The position numbers were made by a program, and so were the translations under genes. A model generated the notes under the pieces. That model had not been told where the DNA came from. It saw only the letters and a list, made by a program, of their open reading frames with translations, and made no database searches. 10,239 bases of DNA from Desulfuromonadaceae bacterium (GTDB lineage: Bacteria > Desulfobacterota > Desulfuromonadia > Desulfuromonadales > Geopsychrobacteraceae): assembly GCA_016744555.1 (NCBI GenBank), contig JADGED010000079.1, forward strand, positions 1 to 10,239, given 5' to 3'. Below, piece after piece: positions 1 through 5,889 of this stretch; positions within the stretch are counted from its first letter, which is position 1; every line of letters starts with the position of its first letter.

Positions 1-120
1 AATCAACGCCGTAACGCCGAGGCCGACGACAAATGATGTTCTGATTTCATAACCACGCCAATGGATCACCAGATCACCTGGTTGATCTGCCAACCAAATG
101 GCCACACTCGCAAAAACCAC
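1..120 (-). CDS. hemY: HemY N-terminal region, partial, start codon apparently lost
   Basis: The frame whose codons begin at positions divisible by 3 is open on the minus strand from 159 to the window edge. It reads a hydrophobic helix (IFALCVVFASVAIWL) followed by ADQPGDLVIHWRGYEIRTS and a second hydrophobic stretch. This is the typical start of HemY_N proteins: a membrane anchor, a D-x-PG-x-V/L-x-I-x-W-x-x-Y-x-I-x-TS strand pattern and a second membrane segment, with a TPR domain expected beyond the edge. HemY is an inner-membrane protein usually encoded near late haem-biosynthesis genes; its biochemical role is not settled. No ATG lies in this frame: an in-frame TGA sits at 160-162, and the only usable start is a GTG at 120-118 without a convincing ribosome site, which would cut into the first helix. 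The gene overlaps the truncated DUF2238 frame, so it probably lost its own start in a deletion, or the contig is chimeric here. The fold call is fairly sure; functionality is doubtful. Confidence 0.62.
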   Translation of the reverse strand, partial: MVFASVAIWLADQPGDLVIHWRGYEIRTSFVVGLGVTALI

Positions 121-446
121 ACAAAGAGCAAAAATCCAAATAGAAAGTGAACTATGCGGTCAAAGTGGTTACGTTCTAGTTGGCAGATTGAACTTAACCA
201 AGTAAATAGTGGCGTTTCGGAATAGGTATAATGGGAGCCGATGGCATGTAGTGAGAGGAAAATAAATAAGCATAGTGCTGCGAGGTGCGAAAAGGTAAAG
301 CGGCGATCAAGGTAGATCAACAGTGGGACGCCGATAAATACCAAGAGGTTTTCTAGCAACCAGTCCTCGCGGTAACTCGGGGCAATCGCTAACGCTAGCC
401 AGAACGCTAAATAGATGAAAAATAGGTGATGTTTGCTTGGCATCAT
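66..446 (-). CDS. DUF2238 / YjdF-like inner-membrane protein, C-terminally truncated
   Basis: Encodes 126 residues with about four membrane segments (near residues 6-22, 32-46, 52-68 and 98-115). The motifs are those of DUF2238 proteins: a DWxLEN segment near 28-33, LHAIGSHYTYSETP near 66-79, and ERNHFDRIVHFLFG near 91-104. Function in the family is unknown. Members are usually about 200 residues and carry further membrane helices after HFxFG, so roughly the last 90 residues are missing. From about residue 107 the reading (FVWFLRVWP..., ending at the TGA at 66-68) is not DUF2238-like and is an out-of-frame reading of the adjoining hemY sequence. Two adjacent ATGs (446, 443) are possible starts, preceded by AGGA; the second has better spacing. 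Probably a pseudogene or a fusion-junction product. Confidence 0.72.
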   Translation of the reverse strand: MMPSKHHLFFIYLAFWLALAIAPSYREDWLLENLLVFIGVPLLIYLDRRFTFSHLAALCLFIFLSLHAIGSHYTYSETPLFTWLSSICQLERNHFDRIVHFLFGFLLFVWFLRVWPFGWQINQVIW

Positions 447-491
447 CGGAGTCCTGTGGAGGTAATTTAAAACTTATAGTTAAATAATAAC

Positions 492-520
492 AAAAAAAGC
501 GCCAGCCGATGGGCTAGCGC
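492..520 (-). terminator. Rho-independent terminator of the MFS-tautomerase operon
   Basis: Read on the minus strand, two 9-nt arms (GCGCTAGCC and GGCTGGCGC) pair with one A-C mismatch around a 4-nt loop and are followed at once by seven T. It lies 61 bp past the tautomerase stop and before the DUF2238 gene, so it should separate the two transcripts. The plus-strand side has only a weak T-rich tail. Confidence 0.85.
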
Positions 521-581
521 ATATTTATTTTACTTAAAACTAGAGGGTATTTTTAGGACGCCTAGTTAATGCAGATGGTAA

Positions 582-785
582 TTATTTTACTGCCTGCCGC
601 AGAAGAGTAACTACTTCTCCGCCGATGCCCCAATTGTCAGTGTCGACTTCATCAATAACAACAACAGTTGTCTTTGGATTTTTGCCCAGAACTTCCACCA
701 GTAAATCGGTTGCCCCCTTAATTAATTGGGCTTTTTGCTCTGCGGTTGCACCTTCCTTCGTAATCTTGATGTTTACGTATGGCAT
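582..785 (-). CDS. 4-oxalocrotonate tautomerase family protein
   Basis: Encodes 67 residues, the usual length for the small 4-OT-type tautomerases, which use an N-terminal proline (after Met removal) as general base to isomerise keto/enol substrates. The start MPYVNIKI supplies that Pro, and the EQKAQLI helix, the VVVIDEV strand and the NWGIGGE turn follow in family order. Aligned by eye to the Pseudomonas 4-OT, the two substrate-binding arginines (Arg11, Arg39) are replaced by Ala and Val, and Phe50 by Trp. Pro1 is thus kept but dicarboxylate binding is not expected, so the natural substrate is unknown. Its ATG lies 1 bp after the MFS stop, with AGGAG inside the last codons of that gene, so translation is probably coupled. 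A strong terminator follows. Family call is firm; substrate is not inferable. Confidence 0.9.
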   Translation of the reverse strand: MPYVNIKITKEGATAEQKAQLIKGATDLLVEVLGKNPKTTVVVIDEVDTDNWGIGGEVVTLLRQAVK

Positions 786-786
786 T

Positions 787-1998
787 TTAATGCTCCTTTT
801 TTAGGGTAAAGTGGCGGTCAGTTACGGTAAATATTGCTCCAATCATGACAAAGATAGCCGCTAACAACAGAGGTAGTGCAAAGCCTTCCTGCCAGTCAGC
901 CAAAAAACCAGCAAGGATTGGGCCGAGGATCTGACCAATACCAAAGCTTGCAGTTAGTATTGCTGCCGCACGTTTGCCGTCATGTTTTAGTCGAGAATAT
1001 CCCTCTGCCAATGTCAGAGCGACGATTCCCATAAATGTTCCGCCAAAAGAAATTGCTACAAAGATTATTTCATTTATTGTGTCCGCTCGCATACTAACGA
1101 AAATGCCGAAGGCTTGAATAATATACGCAGCGGCTAGAGTTTTTTTGTTGCCAAAGTGGCGGGATAAATATGGCCAAAAAATTGTCGATGGAACTGCCGC
1201 AAGCCCAACCGTAACCCAGCTGTATGGAGCATAATTTTCTAGTCCAGGCGTCGCGGCAACAATGGCAACGATGAATGTTGCGGTAACGATATAACCGAGA
1301 CCTTCAAAAAAATAAGCAACAATTAACGGCCAAATGCACCAGATATTGGACTTTTGTTGGTCTTGTGAGCTTGTTGTAAGCGGGGTAACCATTTGCCCCT
1401 TTGTAAGTGCAACAGCAATTACAGCTAAAATGGTGGCAATAATCCCCATCCCGATCCAAGCACCACTCCATTGTCCAACTTTGTCTAACCAAGGTATTGC
1501 GAGTCCACTTAGCGCAATGCCAGTACCGACACCGCCATATAGTGTCCCGACCCAGTGACTATAGCCGCGCCGCATAAGAGCTTCGCCAACTTCGGAAGAG
1601 ATAATAATAAAAAGAACTGCACTGATGAAACCTGCAACAAGTCGTATCGCTCCCCAGTAAAATACCGAAACGGTGCAGCCCATTGCTATTGTGGTGGTAA
1701 TGCTTAGAATCAACGCTGCTACAGCAATAGCTCTTGAACGGATTAAGTTGGGGGCAACAGAACAGGTAATGGCACCGGCAAGGTAGCCGATGTAGTTTAG
1801 TCCGGCGATCCATCCAGCGGTGGTATTGCTTATGCCCAGATCGCGCTGCATAAGAGGGAGGATCGGCGTGTAGGCAAAGCGTCCAATTCCCATAATGATA
1901 ATCAAGCCAATGATACCACCGAGTAGAATGTGGAGCGCCTCTCTGTCTTTATTTGTCGTTTGTGTGTTGGTTGTCAGATTAGGTCTCATATTTGACAT
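787..1998 (-). CDS. MFS transporter, YbfB/YjiJ (MFS_4) type
   Basis: Encodes 403 residues that are almost entirely hydrophobic, consistent with 12 membrane helices and the usual size of the major facilitator superfamily. The first helix carries GIGRFAYTPILPLM (residues 37-50), characteristic of the YbfB/YjiJ subgroup, and a NYIGYLAGA segment follows in the second helix; GFGQ/GP-like motifs (GIGQILGPILAG) recur in the C-terminal half. Substrates of this subgroup are mostly unknown; members often sit beside a divergent LysR gene, as here. The gene is first in an operon with the tautomerase (1-bp gap). The start at 1998 (MSNMRPN) has no clear Shine-Dalgarno; a second ATG at 1989 is possible. Import of a compound acted on by the tautomerase, or its efflux, would fit the context, but that is inference. 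Confidence 0.9.
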   Translation of the reverse strand: MSNMRPNLTTNTQTTNKDREALHILLGGIIGLIIIMGIGRFAYTPILPLMQRDLGISNTTAGWIAGLNYIGYLAGAITCSVAPNLIRSRAIAVAALILSITTTIAMGCTVSVFYWGAIRLVAGFISAVLFIIISSEVGEALMRRGYSHWVGTLYGGVGTGIALSGLAIPWLDKVGQWSGAWIGMGIIATILAVIAVALTKGQMVTPLTTSSQDQQKSNIWCIWPLIVAYFFEGLGYIVTATFIVAIVAATPGLENYAPYSWVTVGLAAVPSTIFWPYLSRHFGNKKTLAAAYIIQAFGIFVSMRADTINEIIFVAISFGGTFMGIVALTLAEGYSRLKHDGKRAAAILTASFGIGQILGPILAGFLADWQEGFALPLLLAAIFVMIGAIFTVTDRHFTLKKEH

Positions 1999-2036
1999 GT
2001 TAGCAGAATATAAGTTATTATTTCAAATGATTTATG

Positions 2037-2053
2037 GTGATCATGTGTATCAC
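2037..2053. promoter_or_regulatory. Inverted repeat, candidate LysR operator
   Basis: GTGAT and ATCAC form 5-bp arms around a 7-nt centre, ending 3 bp before the AGGAG ribosome site of the LysR gene and inside the 67-bp region shared with the divergent MFS gene. LysR-type regulators bind dyad sites in such shared regions and commonly repress themselves. The site does not match a textbook T-N11-A box exactly. An AT-rich ATAA-N4-TTAT dyad at about 2010-2021 may be a promoter element or a second half-site. Confidence 0.4.
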
Positions 2054-2065
2054 TAGGAGTGATGT

Positions 2066-2917
2066 ATGGAAATCAGAGACTTGAAGATATTTTTATCGGT
2101 AGCTGAGAATAGTAGTATCTCAAAAGCTGCAAATGAGCTGCACTATGTACAGTCAAACGTGACTGCTCGCATCAAATACCTTGAGGCGCAGCTTAGTGCT
2201 GTTTTGTTTTATCGTAAAAGCAAAGGTGTTGAGCTAACGGCTTCTGGGCATGTACTGCTAGATTATGCAAGGCGAATTATTTGCCTTGCTAAGGAGGCAA
2301 ATGATGCTGTTTCTGATCAAGGGGAGCCGCAAGGCAAACTTACGATAGGAACAATGGAAACTACCGCTGCAGTTCGCCTGCCAACAATGCTGGCTGCTTA
2401 CCATCGTTTATATCCTCACGTCGAATTGAATTTGGTGACTGGTCCATCGGCGGAATCTATTAGCCGATTGATTCGATTTGAAGTTGATGGGGCTTTAGTT
2501 GCTGGAGAAGTCAATCAACCGTTTCTTGTCGCTGAAAAAGCTTTTGACGAGGAGCTGGTTCTAGTAACCCCATCTCACATCAAAGAAATTGCTCAACTAA
2601 CAGATTTTAAAGTACTAGTATTTCGGGCTGGTTGTTCTTACCGGGCACAACTCGAGCACTGGCTTCGGGTGTCGGGAAAACTTTCTTATCAAATAATGGA
2701 GTTTGGTTCAATTGAGGGAATTCTTGGATGTATTGCAGCTGGCATGGGTGTAAGTTTCTTACCACGTTCAGTTGTAGAGAAAATTAATATGCCAATGGAT
2801 TATTTGTTGCACACCGTACCCGAAGAGTACAGTCATATGACAACATGGTTTGTTCGACGCCGTAATGAAGGTTATAGTAAAGCAATGGACGCATTTAGTG
2901 AGATGTTTCCTGCCTAG
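2066..2917 (+). CDS. LysR-family transcriptional regulator
   Basis: Encodes 283 residues. The N-terminal winged helix-turn-helix spans about residues 3-60 (LKIFLSVAE, SISKAANELHYVQSNVTARIKYLE, FYRKSKGVELTASG), the standard LysR signature. The linker helix and a two-lobed effector-binding domain (about 88-280, starting GKLTIGTMETTAA) follow, with the conserved IAAGMGVSFLPRS segment near 224-240. AGGAG sits 8 bp before the ATG. It is divergent from the MFS-tautomerase operon across 67 bp, the classic arrangement of a regulator and its target, so it probably controls that operon in response to the transported or isomerised compound. Length and domains look complete. The effector cannot be told from sequence. 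Confidence 0.93.
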   Translation: MEIRDLKIFLSVAENSSISKAANELHYVQSNVTARIKYLEAQLSAVLFYRKSKGVELTASGHVLLDYARRIICLAKEANDAVSDQGEPQGKLTIGTMETTAAVRLPTMLAAYHRLYPHVELNLVTGPSAESISRLIRFEVDGALVAGEVNQPFLVAEKAFDEELVLVTPSHIKEIAQLTDFKVLVFRAGCSYRAQLEHWLRVSGKLSYQIMEFGSIEGILGCIAAGMGVSFLPRSVVEKINMPMDYLLHTVPEEYSHMTTWFVRRRNEGYSKAMDAFSEMFPA

Positions 2918-2927
2918 CGAAGAGAAT

Positions 2928-2939
2928 CAGGAGCTCCTG
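2928..2939. repeat. 12-bp perfect palindrome between convergent genes
   Basis: CAGGAGCTCCTG lies in the 51-bp gap between the convergent LysR and endonuclease genes. It has no T-run on either strand, so it is at best a weak terminator. Confidence 0.3.
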
Positions 2940-2968
2940 CCTAACATGGGGCAGCATAGGTTAAAGCT

Positions 2969-3880
2969 TTAATCGTTACTTTCTCTTATAGCCATAAGGT
3001 TTTTATCTTTGTGGCACAGATCTCGCCAAATTAGGTTTGCCCAATCTGGATTGTCTATAAAGGGGTTACGATTACCTTGTAACTCCATAATTCTATCATT
3101 ACGACGATATTCAAAGTTGGTGGGTCGAAATTTATTATTCCAAAGAAGGAGGGTGCAAAGGTCGCCGATCATTGGCTCTTTAACTTTCTGATTGTAATCG
3201 ACCAAATATAGGTCCGGCATTTTCTCATCACCATGATCATCGTCAGCTTCATAGCGAGTTGCCATGTAAAATAGTATCCGGGCTACTTGTCCCTTAGCGC
3301 AATCAGGTGGTTCAACGGACTGATTGCTGCGGTCAATTTTAATCCCTGTTGCCGAGGTGGTGTGATCGCAGTGTTTGTCCATGAACACTGTGCCACCGTT
3401 ATTAAAACCAAAATTAGAGTGGGCAAGGTTCATGTCTCTATCAACTGGACGTAAATTGTGAAGATCAGAATAGCCGTGTTGACACTCATCTTTGAATCCA
3501 CGCGACTTAGGCCATACTCGCTCGATATCCCAACTGTCGTGCCTGGTGCTGTAGCAAGAGAATGCCTCACCGGTACTTCTTGCTTCATCAAGGTAAAATA
3601 ATTGAACTTGTCTACAATCGTGGTTTTCAGTAGAGCAAGCAGAATCGGTATACGTTAACGCTTCCCACGCATCAAGATTGATTCCATCGTGCCAATTTTT
3701 GTTGTTATCCGATTTGTATGGATAAGCTTTATGGCCATCGATAATTTTATGTAATGCGGTTTTAAGTGTTTGTCCCGAGGTTCCAATTGTTTCGTCATAG
3801 TATCCTGCTGGCGCAGCAGCAAGACAGATGTTGCAGTGCAATAGTGTGGCTACGGCAATATATATATATTTGAGATTCAC
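2969..3880 (-). CDS. Secreted endonuclease I (EndA/Dns/NucM-type), catalytic His replaced
   Basis: Encodes 303 residues from a GTG at 3880, preceded by GAGGG seven bases upstream; it is followed directly by a signal peptide (hydrophobic IYIAVATLLH, cleavage near CLAAAPA). A longer ATG frame from 3994 would put 38 non-signal residues in front and read through a perfect hairpin, so GTG is preferred. The body matches endonuclease I: WEALTYTD, WDIERVWPKSRGF (about 116-128), SDLHNLRPVDRDMNLAHSN (about 138-156), ARILFYMATRY, and QGNRNPFIDNPDWA near the C-terminus, with several cysteines suited to periplasmic disulfides. The family degrades DNA non-specifically with a His general base and Mg held by Glu and Asn. 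Glu120 and Asn151 are present, but the EH pair reads ER (Arg121, CGA codon at 3520-3518), so activity is questionable. Confidence 0.9.
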   Translation of the reverse strand: MNLKYIYIAVATLLHCNICLAAAPAGYYDETIGTSGQTLKTALHKIIDGHKAYPYKSDNNKNWHDGINLDAWEALTYTDSACSTENHDCRQVQLFYLDEARSTGEAFSCYSTRHDSWDIERVWPKSRGFKDECQHGYSDLHNLRPVDRDMNLAHSNFGFNNGGTVFMDKHCDHTTSATGIKIDRSNQSVEPPDCAKGQVARILFYMATRYEADDDHGDEKMPDLYLVDYNQKVKEPMIGDLCTLLLWNNKFRPTNFEYRRNDRIMELQGNRNPFIDNPDWANLIWRDLCHKDKNLMAIRESND

Positions 3881-3923
3881 TTTCAACCCTCGCTCTGAAC
3901 CAGTAATTGAAGATTTAACTGAT

Positions 3924-3945
3924 CGCTCTTTATAACGAAAGAGCG
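3924..3945. repeat. Perfect hairpin in the endonuclease leader
   Basis: CGCTCTTT and AAAGAGCG form an 8-bp stem with a 6-nt loop, 44 bp upstream of the GTG start at 3880. It has no T-run behind it, so a terminator is unlikely; it could shape the leader of the endonuclease mRNA or mark an operator. It supports placing the true start downstream of it. Confidence 0.45.
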
Positions 3946-4204
3946 TCTGTAAAACAAGAATATAATTAGTTTTGCTTATGGGTCGGTAAGTCATTCTACT
4001 TAGGAGGGTGGCATTTTCCTTGTGATTTCGTGTAAGGAATCTGATTTGTTGTATTGGGTCTAAGCAGTGCCTGTCTACTACAATGACATGGTTGTCGGTG
4101 GGGAGTGTTTAATTTTACCTGTTTCATTTAAGTGTATCCTGAGCTAATAGCTACTTAAATGTAATTTTGGAAACTGATTCATTGCGTACGTTTAGAATAG
4201 TAAT
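3946..4204. other. Intergenic region between endonuclease and OmpP1/FadL genes
   Basis: No convincing gene. With the leader hairpin it makes up a gap of about 320 bp. It should hold the endonuclease promoter (minus strand) and the end of the porin transcript. I found no clear sigma-70 promoter; the only marked structure is the long inverted repeat at 4125-4161. Confidence 0.5.
4125..4161. repeat. Long inverted repeat downstream of the porin gene
   Basis: CATTTAAGT and ACTTAAATG are perfect 9-bp arms separated by 19 nt that themselves contain AGCT-aat-AGCT. It begins 43 bp past the porin stop and could form a long AT-rich stem acting as a 3'-end structure for that mRNA. It lacks a proper T-run, so a canonical terminator is not supported. 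Confidence 0.35.
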
Positions 4205-5419
4205 TTAGAAAAATTTATAGTTTAACGCTAAGGTAAAACCAATTTGAGAGTGCCTAACAATTGCTGTAGCTGGGGTATCTAAGCCCATCGCCTCGCTCAT
4301 CGCCGAGATATTATATGCTTTTTTTGCTTCAGGGGCGTAGACTATGGCGCCATTAAATTCCAATTTACGGTTAAAACGGTATCCAAATCCAGCAGTATAG
4401 TGGTGCTCAATGATTGCGGGAAAACCGCCCAAATTAAAGAAGTTTGTAGCAGCTCCTTGGTATGTGCTTCCATCTTGTTCAACTATTGGAGACTCTGCAT
4501 AGTTGAACCCTAGTCTAAGTGAAATTTTGTCCCAGTCATACTGATACCCTAGCGCAAATACCTCTTGATCTTTCCAGCCCAAATTACTATAGCCATCGGC
4601 ATCGCCCAGAGAAACATACTTGTAATCTATTGCAAAAGTATTTCTATCGTATTTGTACGATGCTCCAATCCCATACTCTTCAGGTTGCGTTAGTTTGTTG
4701 CCAGAACTAATCACTAAACCAAAATCAGCAGCTGCATTTGCTAAATTGTTTGAATACGACAAGTCTATCGCTGACTTATAAACCATGCCAAATGTAAATG
4801 TGTCGTCTCCGTAAACTGCACCAACTTCATATCCCATAGCGTAAGAAGTTGATACTGGATTGTCTGATGCTCCAGCAGGAGTAACGTAGTTAATTTGCAG
4901 TGAACCGCCCTCTAATACAGGTGCTAACCCTAAAGAAAAATTGGGGTGTAATTTTACGGCTATTGGAATAGCTAGCTTAAAAAGCCGTAAGTCCGTTTGC
5001 AAGTTAAGTGCACCATTATCATTTGAAGTGCCATGGAGACCGTTATAGTCAACTCCCATTCCTGCTACGCAGGTTGCTTGAATTCCTATGGCGGCTGTTC
5101 CAATAGTACGTATATAGGCAAGTTCAGGAATATAACTTAACTCATTCCCTGATGAATGCGCCCCCATGTCGTTTGCCTCATATTTAACGTCGGGATTAAA
5201 TAACGTTATTGCCCCTGTGATTTCAGACTGCTTAGCAGAGGCAATTAACGCAGGGTTGGCTATCCCGGAATTAGCACCAAAGTTTATCGCAATTCCCACT
5301 CCACCCATTGCTCGGGACTTTGCCCCTTGCCCAATCATCGAGTCGCCATTTGTTGCATGCAATGTAGATGAGCATAAGGTTAGAAGTGTGAATATTGAAA
5401 ATTTTATAAGTGCTTTCAT
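4205..5419 (-). CDS. OmpP1/FadL-family outer-membrane transport protein
   Basis: Encodes 404 residues. A signal peptide (KALIKFSIFTLLTLCSS, cleavage after LHA at about residue 22) is followed by the family start TNGDSMIGQGAKSRAMGG and the NPA motif near 55-57 that belongs to the N-terminal plug. The rest alternates polar and aromatic residues as in a barrel of about 14 strands, and the chain ends ALNYKFF with the terminal Phe used by the BAM assembly machinery. FadL-type barrels take up hydrophobic compounds such as long-chain fatty acids or aromatics; the substrate here is not determinable. A GGAG ribosome site precedes the ATG by 6 bp. It stands alone, with large gaps on both sides, so it is probably a single-gene transcription unit. 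Length is slightly below typical FadL. Confidence 0.9.
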   Translation of the reverse strand: MKALIKFSIFTLLTLCSSTLHATNGDSMIGQGAKSRAMGGVGIAINFGANSGIANPALIASAKQSEITGAITLFNPDVKYEANDMGAHSSGNELSYIPELAYIRTIGTAAIGIQATCVAGMGVDYNGLHGTSNDNGALNLQTDLRLFKLAIPIAVKLHPNFSLGLAPVLEGGSLQINYVTPAGASDNPVSTSYAMGYEVGAVYGDDTFTFGMVYKSAIDLSYSNNLANAAADFGLVISSGNKLTQPEEYGIGASYKYDRNTFAIDYKYVSLGDADGYSNLGWKDQEVFALGYQYDWDKISLRLGFNYAESPIVEQDGSTYQGAATNFFNLGGFPAIIEHHYTAGFGYRFNRKLEFNGAIVYAPEAKKAYNISAMSEAMGLDTPATAIVRHSQIGFTLALNYKFF

Positions 5420-5889
5420 TGCGACTCCAGGAAGCTTTTATGATAATTGCGCATATCTTGTAAGGGTATACTAACGTAAGGTTAGGAACATAGGATACTG
5501 TATAATTAAGTTTTGTCCACAATTGAAGTAAAATTATGTAGATCAATTGTTTTGTGCCAGTAATAAAGGTACCTGCTAGTATTTGCTGTTGAATAGTAAG
5601 TCTTCAGTATGCTTAAGGTTTTAGGTGATAGAAGTGGTGCTGCCTGGCTAACTTATTCGTTAACAAATATTGTTAACGAATTTAGCAAATTAATAAATGT
5701 CTTGTTGATTGCTCTAATGTAAGCACTTCGTTCTGCCATTTTGTATTCATTTCCCTGGGCTTTTTATTGCAGACTAAAGGCTGAGTGTATTTACGTTGAC
5801 TCTATTGTGAAAATAAATTAATTATTAATGGTTGTATTATTGGCTGACATGGCGGGGGCTGACTTATGATTAAAACATAGGACTATTAA
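5420..5889. other. 470-bp divergent intergenic region
   Basis: Separates the minus-strand porin from the plus-strand histidine kinase; no coding frame in it resembles a gene. It contains a perfect 27-bp palindrome (5655-5681), a 7-bp-arm inverted repeat ACAATTG-N18-CAATTGT (5519-5550), and a weak possible promoter for the kinase (TTGGCT at 5840-5845, TATGAT at 5865-5870, spacing 19). Such a length leaves room for a small RNA, but no terminator-like hairpin with a T-run supports one. Confidence 0.5.
5655..5681. promoter_or_regulatory. Perfect 12-bp-arm palindrome, candidate operator
   Basis: ATTCGTTAACAA and TTGTTAACGAAT pair without mismatch around a 3-nt centre. It lies 209 bp upstream of the histidine kinase and 236 bp upstream of the porin start. 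There is no T-run, so an operator for a dimeric regulator is more likely than a terminator. The arms do not match any operator I can name with confidence. Confidence 0.5.

Noticed and set aside
1304..1813. Several open frames overlapping the MFS gene on both strands
   Set aside because: They are alternative-frame readings of a clear transporter gene, with no motifs or ribosome sites.
3881..3994. N-terminal extension of the endonuclease from ATG 3994
   Set aside because: It would bury the signal peptide behind 38 residues and crosses a perfect hairpin; the GTG at 3880 has a good ribosome site.
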